NCBI RefSeq assembly: GCF_022968825.1
Contig: NZ_JALHKS010000001.1
Coordinates: forward strand, 1-64,000
Length of the DNA: 64,000 nt
Origin: Chryseobacterium salipaludis
Lineage (GTDB): Bacteria; Bacteroidota; Bacteroidia; Flavobacteriales; Weeksellaceae
Reading direction: 5' to 3'
Shown here: positions 6,838-15,689 of the stretch, one piece after another
Position numbering within the stretch: position 1 is the stretch's first letter
Layout: each line of letters opens with the position of its first letter
The notes under the pieces: generated by a model
The model's database searches: none
What the model saw: only the letters and a program-made list of their open reading frames with translations
What the model was told of the DNA's origin: nothing
Translations under genes and position numbers: made by a program

Positions 6838-8202
6838 ATGGCCTTTCTGAATCGTTCGTACACGAAAGCACTCCTCACACTCGCACTCCCGGTTATGGTA
6901 ACCCAGGTAGGCCAGGTTTCCGTGAATCTTTTTGACAATATTATTGTCGGGAAGTTACTGGGAGCGCAGGCGCTGGCTTCGGTCTCACTGGGAAACGCGG
7001 TATTCTTTTCCATTTTTGTCTTTGCGCTTGGTTTTTCGCTCGCGATTCCGCCGCTGGTTTCAGAGGCGCATTCCCGGGGCGATCACGAAACCATTAATTC
7101 CGTTTTTCGCCATGGCTTTATTATTAATATGACGATTGGTTTACTGCTCATGATATTGCTGCTGGTCGCAATGCCCCTGCTCTATCATATGGATCAGCCG
7201 CCGGAAGTCATTCCCGATACAATTAAGTTTTTGGTGATTATGACGGTCAGCATTCTTCCGTTTATGGCGTTCCAGACCTTGCGTGAAGTTTCGGAAGGAC
7301 TGTCATTTACGGTTGGGGTAACCAAAGCAACGATCATTGCCAATGTCATCAATATTGCCTTAAACTACGTTTTCATTAAAGGTCTGCTCGGCTTTCCACC
7401 GATGGGTGTTCAGGGTTCTGCATTGGCGAGCCTGATCGCGCGGATTTTTATGGTGGTATTTCTCTATTATGTATTATTAAAAGAGAAAAAAACCAGACAG
7501 TATATTAAAGCGTTTTATATTAAGTTTACCGGCTTTTCGCGCCAGATGTTCAGCAAAATGCTGCGCATCGGGTTCCCTACTGCTTTGCAAATGTTTTTTG
7601 AAGTAACGGCTTTTGCGGGCGCTGCTTTCATCTGCGGATTAATTTCTGCTAAGGACATTGCTTCCCACCAGATCGCACTTTCGATGGCTTCATTTACATT
7701 TAATTTATGCATCGGATTCAGTGTGGCTTCGACCGTATTGATCGGACGGAAATCCGGTGAAGGTGATTATGTCGGATTAAAAGGGATGGGCGTTAACAAC
7801 CTGAAAATTGCCTTTATCTTTATGCTTTTCTGCGGTCTGTTCTTTATCGTAGGGCGCAATATTTTGCCGACGTTCTTCACCCAGGCGGAGGATGTTGCCG
7901 TTATTTTGCTGGCTTCAAAACTTTTAATTATTGCGGCGCTGTTTCAGTTATCGGATGGTGTGCAGGTCGTGGCCCTGGGCAGCTTACGCGGTATTCAGGA
8001 TGTGAAAATCCCTTCAATTATCACCTTTATTGCCTACTGGATCATTACCATTCCGCTGGGTTATGTGTTGTGCGTCACTTTCAAAATGGGCGCCTTCGGA
8101 ATGTGGATTGCCCTTGGACTTGGCCTGACGATTTCGGCAGTATTGCTGGTTAAAAGATTCTTAACGCTGGCGCAAAAAAAGATCGTAGCTGCCGGGTTAT
8201 AA
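6838..8202 (+). CDS. MATE family multidrug/metabolite exporter
   Basis: This 454-residue inner-membrane protein has about 12 predicted helices in two homologous halves, the usual size and layout of MATE exporters, which drive efflux with Na+ or H+. Family motifs include VMVTQVGQVSVNLFDNIIVGKLLG in the first half (described here by its start near residue 19) and the matching TALQMFFEVTAFAGAAF near residue 255. Substrate cannot be predicted. The gene is transcribed alone: a -7 element precedes it and a strong hairpin follows. Confidence 0.93.
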   Translation: MAFLNRSYTKALLTLALPVMVTQVGQVSVNLFDNIIVGKLLGAQALASVSLGNAVFFSIFVFALGFSLAIPPLVSEAHSRGDHETINSVFRHGFIINMTIGLLLMILLLVAMPLLYHMDQPPEVIPDTIKFLVIMTVSILPFMAFQTLREVSEGLSFTVGVTKATIIANVINIALNYVFIKGLLGFPPMGVQGSALASLIARIFMVVFLYYVLLKEKKTRQYIKAFYIKFTGFSRQMFSKMLRIGFPTALQMFFEVTAFAGAAFICGLISAKDIASHQIALSMASFTFNLCIGFSVASTVLIGRKSGEGDYVGLKGMGVNNLKIAFIFMLFCGLFFIVGRNILPTFFTQAEDVAVILLASKLLIIAALFQLSDGVQVVALGSLRGIQDVKIPSIITFIAYWIITIPLGYVLCVTFKMGAFGMWIALGLGLTISAVLLVKRFLTLAQKKIVAAGL

Positions 8203-8270
8203 GGTATTATTTTAAAGATAAACTTTATAGAAAGATAAAGAGAGATTTAGTTTACACGTATTTAAATCAA

Positions 8271-8300
8271 AGAGAGCTGCCCGGAAACGAGCAGCTCTCT
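8271..8300. terminator. Bidirectional terminator between MATE and RND genes
   Basis: AGAGAGCTGC (8271-8280) pairs perfectly with GCAGCTCTCT (8291-8300). After one mismatch, the loop can add CG-GAAA-CG with a GNRA-type tetraloop. T-rich sequence follows on both strands, which suits two convergent genes. Confidence 0.75.
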
Positions 8301-8321
8301 TCTTCATCAAACTAAACTAAA

Positions 8322-11300
8322 TTAAAAACCGATTTCATTCTCGGGATGGATATGCTCATAGTCAGCAGTCATCGCGTCCTGATAATCTGTTTTCTCTTTC
8401 TTTTCAAATCGCTTCTCAATGCGAACCACGATGTAATATACCACCGGTACAATAATCAGTGTCAGGAACAGGGAGGAAATCAAACCACCGATGATCACGA
8501 TCGCCAGACCATTGTTCATTTCCGCGGCTGCACCGGTAGCCATCGCAATTGGCAGCATCCCGAATACCATCGCAATGGTTGTCATCAGAATCGGTCGCAA
8601 ACGGGCGTGGTTGGCCTGCACCAGCGCATTCTCTATAGTTTCCCCGGTTTCTAACCGGTGATTGGCAAAGTCAACCAAAAGGATCGCATTTTTCGCCACC
8701 AGACCAATCAACATGATGATTCCCAGAATGGTAAAGATGTTCAAACTCTGATTGGTGAGTGCCAGTGCCCACAGTGCTCCAATAAAGGAAAGCGGGATGG
8801 AGAACAATACAATAAACGGCTTCACAAAGTCATCATACAGTACCACCATAATCATATATACCAGCATAATCGCAGCAAGTAAGGCTACCCCGAGGGTACC
8901 GAAACCTTCGCTCTGGTTTTCCATGTTACCGCCCCATACCCAGTTTACGCCGGCAGGTTTCTTAACGTTTGCCAGTTTTGCTTCCCATTCAGAAGCCACT
9001 GTACCGGTCGTTTTACCCACCACTTGAGACTGAACGGTTACAGACGGGCTACGGTCATATCTTTCCAGTAAGGCCGGTCCGGATGTAAAGTTAATATCCG
9101 CAAACTGCGCCAGCTGTACTTTGTTTCCGTCATTATTAATGAAAGTAATATTACGTACGTCTTCAATGTTGCTTCGGTTCGCTTCATCCAGAATGATATT
9201 GATATCATATTCATTGTTACCGGTACGGAACTTATTGTCATTATTACCGCTAAAAGCAGTACGAAGCGTCTGTCCGACGGTGGCTACATTTAGACCAAGC
9301 GAAGTCATTTTATCGCGGTTCACGGTGACGGAAATTTCCGGGTTTCCTTCTTCCACACTTAACTTTACTTCTGAAGCACCATCAATCGACAGCAATTGCG
9401 CTTCTGCCTGTTTCGCGAAAGCCATGGCATCTTCCAGAGTGGTTCCGGTAATCGTCATTTGCAGCGGCGCCTGTTCAGCACCCATAAAGCCAACCGGAAT
9501 GGTCGTTACTTTCGCACCTACCAGAATTTTCTCCAAATCGCGTTTCAGTCTTGCCGCATACACGTTTGTAGGCTCGTCCCTTTCGCTTTTGTCTGTAAGT
9601 TCCACGGAGATTTCAGATTTATAATTGGTAGACTGCACTGCGCCCATCCCACCACTGACGGAACCTACAGAGGTAATCATTTTAATGATTTCCGGTTTGG
9701 TTGCCAGATATTTCTCCGCGCGTTGGGTCAGGAAGTTAGTTTCTTCCAAAGAGGTATCTTTCGGCATTTCCATCTGCACCAGGAATTCTCCTTTATCGTT
9801 GCCCGGGAAAAAGTCGGAGCCGATATACCCCATAACCAATAATGCTATCGAGGAAGCAAACAACAGGAAAGTGACTGCAAATGTTTTAATTTTATGATGC
9901 AGACTCCACTTCAGCAGGTTTTCAATTTTGTGTGTAAACCAAGTCAGCCCTTCTTCAAATTTTAAAATAATACGGCCGAAGAAAGATTTATTACTGATGG
10001 TTTCCAGTTTACCATATCTGGAGAACAACCATGGCACCACGGTAAATGATATTAATAAAGACAACAGTGTCGCGATAATTACCGTTACACAGAACTGCTT
10101 AATAATATCGGAAACCAAACCGGTACTTAAAGCAATCGGCAGGAATACCACCACAATTACCAGCGTGATCGCCGTTACGGTAAATCCGATTTCTGAAGCT
10201 CCGTCATAAGCAGCGCGCACTTTATTTTTACCCATCTCCATGTGCCGGTGAATATTCTCAATGACCACGATCGCATCATCCACCAGAATACCTACTACCA
10301 GGGAAAGTCCCAGCAAACTCAAAAGGTTAAGGCTGTAACCGAATAAATTAAGCCCGATGAAGGTTGCAATCAAAGAGGCTGGAATTGCCACCATTACAAT
10401 AAGCGCATTCCGCAAACTGTGCAGGAAAAACAACATTACAAAGGCTACCAGCCCTACCGCGATCACTAAGTCTTTGATAACAGCATTCGCGGCCTTTAAT
10501 GTAAATACAGAAGTATCACTCGCTACTGTAATCTTAATGTTTTGTGCTTTGTACTGTTCTTCCAGTTGTACAATCTTCTCCTGTACCAGACGGCTCACTT
10601 CTACCGCGTTGGCGTCGGTTTGTTTCTGCACCTGCAGCAACATTGTATTTTGCTGGTTAATACGTGCCAGCTTGTCTGCCTGTTTCTGCGTATCCTGTAC
10701 TTCAGCAATATCAGACAGTCTGATGTTTTGTCCGTTCTGCGAGGAAATTGTCAGGTTGCGCAACTCATCTACGGAATTAATCTTACCGGCGAGGCGAATC
10801 AGGGTACTGTTCTGGCGCGTACGCAAACTTCCGGTTGGGAAATCCAGGTTACTCATGGTGATAACCTGCTGCACCTGAGGAATGGTAAGCCCGTATCCTT
10901 CCAGTTTTTCCTGGTTCAGATTAATACGGATTTCGCGTTCCTGCCCACCGACGATATCCACTTTGGAAACCCCGGGAATACGGGAGAATTCCGGCTGAAG
11001 ACGGTTGTCAATCAAATCATATAATTCGTTTTCGGTCAGGTTCGCCGTAACACCCATCCGGACAATCGGCAGGTCCGAGAGTGAGAACTGGCTGAGCGAC
11101 GGTTCATCAATATCTTCCGGTAAATCAGAACGGATGGCATTGATTTTCCGCTGGGCTTCATTTAAGGCAAAGTCCACATCGGCGTCATTATTAAATTGCA
11201 CAACGACTACCGAGAGACTTTCATAGGATTTAGACTGAATTTTTTTCACTCCTTCCAAGGCCGAAACGGCATCTTCTATTTTTCGGGAAACGGTATTTTC

Positions 11301-11477
11301 CACCTCGGCGGGCGAGGCTCCGGGATACACCGTTGCAACCGTGATGACCTTTACTTCAAACTTCGGAATAAGTTCATAGTTCAGCTGTGAATAGCTGAAT
11401 AAACCACCGATGATGAGTAAGGCGAGCATCACGATGACCACACTGGGTCTTTTTATCGATACTTCTGCTAATTTCAT
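8322..11477 (-). CDS. RND efflux transporter, inner-membrane permease
   Basis: This 1051-residue protein is the proton-driven pump of a tripartite efflux system of the AcrB/HAE1 class. Seen are the N-terminal helix followed by the first periplasmic loop (PGASPAEVENTVS), the TM4 signature VVGILVDDAIVVIENIHRH with the two proton-relay aspartates, a second large loop, and C-terminal helices (GIIMLIGLVAKNAILLVDFA). Length matches the family. It is the last gene of the operon, 33 bases after the adaptor gene. The TolC partner and adaptor are encoded next to it, so the whole pump is local. Drugs or metabolites exported are unknown. Confidence 0.95.
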   Translation of the reverse strand: MKLAEVSIKRPSVVIVMLALLIIGGLFSYSQLNYELIPKFEVKVITVATVYPGASPAEVENTVSRKIEDAVSALEGVKKIQSKSYESLSVVVVQFNNDADVDFALNEAQRKINAIRSDLPEDIDEPSLSQFSLSDLPIVRMGVTANLTENELYDLIDNRLQPEFSRIPGVSKVDIVGGQEREIRINLNQEKLEGYGLTIPQVQQVITMSNLDFPTGSLRTRQNSTLIRLAGKINSVDELRNLTISSQNGQNIRLSDIAEVQDTQKQADKLARINQQNTMLLQVQKQTDANAVEVSRLVQEKIVQLEEQYKAQNIKITVASDTSVFTLKAANAVIKDLVIAVGLVAFVMLFFLHSLRNALIVMVAIPASLIATFIGLNLFGYSLNLLSLLGLSLVVGILVDDAIVVIENIHRHMEMGKNKVRAAYDGASEIGFTVTAITLVIVVVFLPIALSTGLVSDIIKQFCVTVIIATLLSLLISFTVVPWLFSRYGKLETISNKSFFGRIILKFEEGLTWFTHKIENLLKWSLHHKIKTFAVTFLLFASSIALLVMGYIGSDFFPGNDKGEFLVQMEMPKDTSLEETNFLTQRAEKYLATKPEIIKMITSVGSVSGGMGAVQSTNYKSEISVELTDKSERDEPTNVYAARLKRDLEKILVGAKVTTIPVGFMGAEQAPLQMTITGTTLEDAMAFAKQAEAQLLSIDGASEVKLSVEEGNPEISVTVNRDKMTSLGLNVATVGQTLRTAFSGNNDNKFRTGNNEYDINIILDEANRSNIEDVRNITFINNDGNKVQLAQFADINFTSGPALLERYDRSPSVTVQSQVVGKTTGTVASEWEAKLANVKKPAGVNWVWGGNMENQSEGFGTLGVALLAAIMLVYMIMVVLYDDFVKPFIVLFSIPLSFIGALWALALTNQSLNIFTILGIIMLIGLVAKNAILLVDFANHRLETGETIENALVQANHARLRPILMTTIAMVFGMLPIAMATGAAAEMNNGLAIVIIGGLISSLFLTLIIVPVVYYIVVRIEKRFEKKEKTDYQDAMTADYEHIHPENEIGF

Positions 11478-11510
11478 TTAATATTTTTTCTGTTTCCTGA
11501 ATGGAAATGA

Positions 11511-12563
11511 TTATAGTTTACGAACCTTGGTTTTGTCGGTCAGGTTAATCTGTCCACTGGTCACCACTTCATCACCGGCTTTCAGGCCGCTGACCACTTG
11601 TACCTTATCACCGTAATTGGTTCCACTTTGGATTTTGGTAAGGTAGGCCACGTTATTTTTAACCACAAAAACCAGATTGTCGCTCACGCTGCCCACAAAA
11701 GCTTCACGCGGAATGGTAAGCGCCTGAGAATCTCCGCTGCGGGTAAATATGGCAGTTCCGTACATGCCTGCTTTCAACTTGTTAAAGCTGTTCGGCACCG
11801 TGATTTCAATCGGGAATTTCAGCGCTCCGGAGGCGGAGGGCGCAATGAAGGTAATGCGTCCGTCGATGGTGCCTTCTATAACGTCTGGCTTTACCTTAAC
11901 CGTGTTACCAACAGCCAGATCGCTGACCAGAGACTGGTCCACATCTACCTTTAATTTAACCGAAGAAATATCCACAATCTCGATAATCGGCGTTCCCGGT
12001 GCTACCACGCTCCCTACTTCCACAAATTTCTGATTTACAATTCCGGAAACTTTAGAAATTATATTCGTGTCACCGGATTGCAGATTGGTGGACTGCAATT
12101 GTGCGCGTGCGTTCTTCACCTGCAGGCGGGCCTGATCCAGCTGAAGCGCCGTAACCCCGCCGGTTTTATATGCATTTTCATAACGGGTTAAGGCCATTTG
12201 GGCACTTTCCAGGTTGGCTTTGGCATTCGCCACATTCACGGAAATCTTTTCACCGCCCAGTCGCCCGATGCTTTGTCCGGCGCGTACATAACTTCCCTCT
12301 TTCACATTCAGTGCAACCAGCTGACCGCTGATTTCTGCCGCAATCTGCGCCTGACGGTTCGGCAAAAAGGTTCCGTTTACGGAGAATTCTCCACTCACTT
12401 CCTCCTTTTTCACAATCGCCGTACGCACGGCCACATCTGTGTTCTTTTCTGCTACAACAGCTACGTGTTCTTCATTCTTGGCTTTGTTGCGCTGCAGTAT
12501 AAAAAAGAATGCAACCGCAATACCGACAACGGCCAGAATGGTAATTAATGTATTTTTCTTCAT
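11511..12563 (-). CDS. RND efflux periplasmic adaptor subunit
   Basis: This 350-residue membrane-fusion protein links the RND pump to TolC. An N-terminal helix (residues 5-24) anchors it. Then come a beta-barrel/lipoyl half motif (GQLVALNVKEGSYVRAGQSIGRLG), an alpha-helical hairpin with a coiled-coil heptad pattern (about 105-145), the second lipoyl half (ISKVSGIVNQKFVEVGSVVAPG), and C-terminal beta domains ending in GLKAGDEVVTSGQ. It lacks a lipobox. It begins one base after the TolC gene stops, so translation is probably coupled. Confidence 0.94.
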   Translation of the reverse strand: MKKNTLITILAVVGIAVAFFFILQRNKAKNEEHVAVVAEKNTDVAVRTAIVKKEEVSGEFSVNGTFLPNRQAQIAAEISGQLVALNVKEGSYVRAGQSIGRLGGEKISVNVANAKANLESAQMALTRYENAYKTGGVTALQLDQARLQVKNARAQLQSTNLQSGDTNIISKVSGIVNQKFVEVGSVVAPGTPIIEIVDISSVKLKVDVDQSLVSDLAVGNTVKVKPDVIEGTIDGRITFIAPSASGALKFPIEITVPNSFNKLKAGMYGTAIFTRSGDSQALTIPREAFVGSVSDNLVFVVKNNVAYLTKIQSGTNYGDKVQVVSGLKAGDEVVTSGQINLTDKTKVRKL

Positions 12564-12564
12564 T

Positions 12565-13902
12565 TTAATAGTTTATTTCGCTTAAGGTTCGTAGTTTTCC
12601 CTGAGACTTCAGCAGGTCAATTTCTGCCAGTTTATAATCAAGTTGAGCGCGGGTTAAATTATTTTTAGCCTCCGTGAGGTCACGCTCCGCATCCAGAATA
12701 TCGTTTAAGGTCGCCAAGCCGTACTGATAATTGCTTCGCGTATTGGAAAGCACTTCTTCTGCCAGCTTCACATTTTCCTCCTGCATGCCAATGGTGGTTT
12801 CATTATTTTCCAGCTGAGCAATGGCATTATGATATGCGAGATCCAGTCCTAAAGTAGTTTCGCGCAAGTCTGCCTGTGCTTTTTCAATCTCAATGGAGTT
12901 AAGTTCCACACGGGCTTTTGTTGCAAATCCATTGAACACCGGAATACGGATGTTCAATCCAATGGACGCAAGATCAGACCAGAAAACGCCGTTCTTCTCT
13001 CCATAAAATAAAGGAAATTTCTCACCTTGCCCCAGGAAACCATAATTTGCGGACAGTGCCACGGTAGGATAGTACTCCGCTTCCGATGCCTTTTTTTTCC
13101 AGTTCAATAATTCGATTTGCTTGTTCAGCAATTTAACTTCGGTACGCGCGGCAAAATCTGCGCTGCGGTCGGCAAGGAAAGAAGGTTCGAAAGTTTGTTC
13201 CGGTAAACTAATCTCTTCTGCGATGGGCATTCCGATCATAAACTTCAGCGCATTTTCACTCAGTTCCACCGCATTTTGCAGTTGCTTTTGACTTGAGACA
13301 ATATTGTTCCTGGCAACGACTACCCGATCATAATCAATCTTGCGGGAAAGACCGGCATCAAATAAACCTTTAATAATCTTAATGGTCTCATTCGTGATTT
13401 TAAGGTTGCTCTCGGCATTGTTCAGCATCTGTTCCGCCTGATACACCTGAAAATACGCGTTCGCAACTTTTTCAATAATTTGCTCTTCGGTGAGTTGCGC
13501 ATTGATTATGTAAAATTCCTGTGTAGATCTGGCCGCTTTTAAACCCACAAATACCTGCTGATTAAAGATGTTCTGGGTGAGCTGCACCATATTGCTACTG
13601 GTCCATTTCTGGCCAAAAGCAACTTTAATTTGCTGCCCGGGTGCGCCGAATATTTCGCCAGGTAACAAACTTTCTTGCACAAGTGGGTTATACGTCGTGC
13701 TGCTGTTGACGGTAATATTCGGATAGGCATTGGATTTTACTTCCGCAATCTCGGCTTCACCCTTTCGAATGTCCAGGCGCGCTTTTTCCGCATCTGCTTT
13801 ATGCTGCAGCGCGTATTCAATCGCTTCCGGCAGGGTGAGGACACGCTCCTGAGCGAACAGAAAACTGCTGGCAAATACAAGACTGAAAATTAATTTCTTC
13901 AT
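12565..13902 (-). CDS. TolC family outer-membrane efflux protein
   Basis: This 445-residue protein has a Sec signal peptide (MKKLIFSLVFASSFLFAQ) and two outer-membrane efflux protein repeats made of long amphipathic helices (about 20-215 and 225-440), as in TolC channel-tunnels. The C-terminal part contains the usual YQYGLATLNDILDAERDL-like segment. It starts 5 bases after the tetR stop and ends one base before the adaptor gene, so it is the second gene of the efflux operon. Confidence 0.94.
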   Translation of the reverse strand: MKKLIFSLVFASSFLFAQERVLTLPEAIEYALQHKADAEKARLDIRKGEAEIAEVKSNAYPNITVNSSTTYNPLVQESLLPGEIFGAPGQQIKVAFGQKWTSSNMVQLTQNIFNQQVFVGLKAARSTQEFYIINAQLTEEQIIEKVANAYFQVYQAEQMLNNAESNLKITNETIKIIKGLFDAGLSRKIDYDRVVVARNNIVSSQKQLQNAVELSENALKFMIGMPIAEEISLPEQTFEPSFLADRSADFAARTEVKLLNKQIELLNWKKKASEAEYYPTVALSANYGFLGQGEKFPLFYGEKNGVFWSDLASIGLNIRIPVFNGFATKARVELNSIEIEKAQADLRETTLGLDLAYHNAIAQLENNETTIGMQEENVKLAEEVLSNTRSNYQYGLATLNDILDAERDLTEAKNNLTRAQLDYKLAEIDLLKSQGKLRTLSEINY

Positions 13903-13907
13903 CAGTA

Positions 13908-14501
13908 TTATTTATATTTTTTTAATAGTTTTTTACCTTCTTCTGTGGTGATTGCATTCATATAAAAATGCATAGTTTCTTTTTTATAGTGCACCAAATC
14001 AATTTCCGCACTGTCCATAAAGGGCGAACTTTCCAGTGACATCACGAGCTGGAAGAATAACTTGGTATATACTTCCGCATCGAAATCCTCGCGATACACA
14101 CCTTGCTGCCTTCCTTTCTCGATATTATGAATAAGAACCTCGGCAAACTTGTGCGAAAATTCAATCATATGTCGGGAAAAAATCGCCGGGTAATATCGGA
14201 TCAGTTGTTTAATGAGCAGGGAATTATTACTGTTCGCCAGTTCATCAATATCCTCATCTCGACAAAACATCCGTTCTACCGCGCACTCGATCTGCTGATT
14301 CTGCAGTTGCAACTTTGCGATTACCTCATCGAGCTTATAATGTAATACAGCTTCGATCAGTTCTTCCTTATTTCGATATTTGGTGTACAAAGTCTTTTTA
14401 GAAATTCCAAATGCTTTTGAAACATCATCCATCGTCAGCGTTTTGGCGCCATGTTCCAGAAACAAATCACAGGCTTTCGCTAAAAATTCATTTTTTTCCA
14501 T
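13908..14501 (-). CDS. TetR/AcrR family regulator of the efflux operon
   Basis: The protein has an N-terminal TetR helix-turn-helix (about 5-50; LTMDDVSKAFGISKKTLYTKYRNKEEL region) and a variable ligand-binding C-terminal half. The ATG at 14501 is chosen. A longer reading from a TTG at 14513 would overlap the -7 promoter element (14511-14518) and so cannot be on the transcript. It is the first gene of the efflux operon and probably represses it through the dyad overlapping the promoter, releasing on ligand binding. That role follows from family habit and position. Confidence 0.92.
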   Translation of the reverse strand: MEKNEFLAKACDLFLEHGAKTLTMDDVSKAFGISKKTLYTKYRNKEELIEAVLHYKLDEVIAKLQLQNQQIECAVERMFCRDEDIDELANSNNSLLIKQLIRYYPAIFSRHMIEFSHKFAEVLIHNIEKGRQQGVYREDFDAEVYTKLFFQLVMSLESSPFMDSAEIDLVHYKKETMHFYMNAITTEEGKKLLKKYK

Positions 14502-14510
14502 AAGCAGGCA

Positions 14511-14540
14511 CAAAAGTACGAAAGAAAACTTAGAAACAAA
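14511..14540 (-). promoter_or_regulatory. Promoter of the tetR-efflux operon
   Basis: On the minus strand TTTG (14537-14540), an 18-base spacer and TACTTTTG (14511-14518) match the consensus in full. Only 9 bases separate the -7 element from the ATG at 14501, so the leader is very short. Confidence 0.7.
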
Positions 14541-14549
14541 AATAGTTTC
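14533..14549. promoter_or_regulatory. Probable TetR operator dyad
   Basis: GAAAC (14533-14537), seven bases, GTTTC (14545-14549) form a 5+5 inverted repeat that covers the -33 element of the tetR promoter. Binding there would block the polymerase. A related half-site pair (TGTTTC/GAAACA, 14602-14615) lies further up. Confidence 0.45.
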
Positions 14550-14651
14550 CTGGTTTATTTATGACATAAAAACAGATAAGTAAATACGACTTCCTCAAGT
14601 CTGTTTCGAGAAACACCTGTTTACACGGGGGTTGATTCACGCAATCATCTC

Positions 14652-14681
14652 CTGTAATACAACCATTTTAGCATATTACAG
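14652..14681. promoter_or_regulatory. Inverted repeat upstream of the curli operon
   Basis: CTGTAATA (14652-14659) and TATTACAG (14674-14681) are perfect 8-base inverted arms with a 14-base spacer. The centre lies about 60 bases before the likely transcription start set by the -7 element at 14715, which is a usual place for an activator. The LuxR-type regulator encoded at the other end of the locus is a candidate binder. Confidence 0.5.
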
Positions 14682-14714
14682 AAAAAAAGTGATGCTTCAC
14701 ATAATGCCTCCTTC

Positions 14715-14722
14715 TACATTTG
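14715..14722 (+). promoter_or_regulatory. -7 element of the curli operon
   Basis: TACATTTG is a full match to TAnnTTTG, 32 bases before the curlin ATG at 14755. No -33 TTTG is found at the right distance, as expected for a promoter that needs an activator. Confidence 0.55.
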
Positions 14723-14754
14723 TATCACAAACTAACCCTAAAAATTTTTTAACC

Positions 14755-15639
14755 ATGAAAAAGTTTTCTATTGGCGTATTAGCGCTATTTGCAGTAGGTT
14801 TTTCCTACGGACAGATGAACAGTGATGTTTCTACTCAGTTGGGAAATCACAACGAAGGTGTAATTAACCAGACAGGCTACATGAATGACAATGTGCTGAC
14901 CCAGGATGGGAACAGAAACAAAGCATTTATTAACCAGACAGGTGATAATAACACAAACTATGCACTAAGCATGGGTAACCGTAACCGAATTGAAGTGGAC
15001 CAGATGGGTGACAGTAATGATAATATTTCGTACCAATTTGGAAACCGCAACAGAATCGACGTGGATCAAAATGGTGATTACAACTTTGCAATCCAATATC
15101 AGGACGGCAACAGAAACAGAGCTACAGTAACCCAGGACGGCACCGCCAACGAATCGCAACAGTGGCAGGTAGGCAACCGCAACCGTGCAATGGTAGACCA
15201 GGATGGTGTATGGAATGAAGCATACCAATACCAGGATGGTAACCGCAACCGTGCAGAAGCCACCCAGGACGGCTTCTGGAATATCGCTGTACAGGATCAG
15301 GTAGGAAACCGCAACGAAGCAACTTCCAGCCAAACTGGAGATATGAACGACGTGTACCAATACCAATATGGAAACCGAAATAGCGCTGACCATACGCAAA
15401 GCGGGGATTTCAACTATGCATTGTCTGATCAATCAGGAAATGACAATACAACGATCGGATGGCAGGATGGTAACAGTAACGTATTGTACCAAACTCAATC
15501 CGGTAACAATAACTTCGCTGATGATTATCAACAAGGCAACAATAACTTCGCTGATATCAACCAAAGCGGTAATGGCCATTTCCACTACGGAACCCAGATC
15601 GGAAATAACAATTCCCTTACTGTAAACCAATCAAACTAA
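14755..15639 (+). CDS. csgA: Major curlin-type amyloid subunit (CsgA-like)
   Basis: This secreted protein of 294 residues has a signal peptide (1-19/20, ending SYGQ), a short linker, and then twelve tandem 22-residue repeats from residue 30 to the end. Each repeat is two 11-residue halves of the form GNxNxxxxxQx and GxxNxxxxxQx, which resembles the Q-G-N-Q ladder of curli repeats but has more repeats than the five of E. coli CsgA. It is rich in Asn, Gln, Gly and Tyr and has no Cys. The ATG at 14755 is chosen because the signal peptide begins there. It should be secreted through CsgG and polymerise outside the cell. Confidence 0.88.
   Translation: MKKFSIGVLALFAVGFSYGQMNSDVSTQLGNHNEGVINQTGYMNDNVLTQDGNRNKAFINQTGDNNTNYALSMGNRNRIEVDQMGDSNDNISYQFGNRNRIDVDQNGDYNFAIQYQDGNRNRATVTQDGTANESQQWQVGNRNRAMVDQDGVWNEAYQYQDGNRNRAEATQDGFWNIAVQDQVGNRNEATSSQTGDMNDVYQYQYGNRNSADHTQSGDFNYALSDQSGNDNTTIGWQDGNSNVLYQTQSGNNNFADDYQQGNNNFADINQSGNGHFHYGTQIGNNNSLTVNQSN
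14842..15636 (+). repeat. Twelve tandem 66-base curlin repeats
   Basis: The DNA encodes twelve consecutive 22-residue units without a gap (the last has one extra residue). Units 3-7 are closest, sharing GNRNR at the start and Q-D/N/M-G in the middle. The last three units drift to GNDN and GNNN starts. Confidence 0.9.
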
Positions 15640-15648
15640 CAACAACCG

Positions 15649-15680
15649 GCAGGAGCAGCACAACTGCTCCTGCTTCTTTA
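15649..15680 (+). terminator. Hairpin between the two curlin genes, probable partial terminator
   Basis: GCAGGAGCAG (15649-15658) pairs perfectly with CTGCTCCTGC (15664-15673) around a 5-base loop, followed by a broken T-rich tail (TTCTTTACTCTTT). It lies between the csgA-like stop and the start of the next gene, only 17 bases ahead of that start. It could make most transcripts end after the major subunit, or protect the 3' end. Confidence 0.7.
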
Positions 15681-15689
15681 CTCTTTGTG

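Noticed and set aside
14602-14615. TGTTTC-GA-GAAACA as a second TetR operator
   Set aside because: The spacer (2 bases) differs from the 7-base spacing of the promoter dyad, so a common binder is doubtful; it was left as a note only.
14842-15636. Regular 66-base repeats as a possible CRISPR or satellite
   Set aside because: They are in frame, encode the curlin repeats and vary at third codon positions; no spacer structure.
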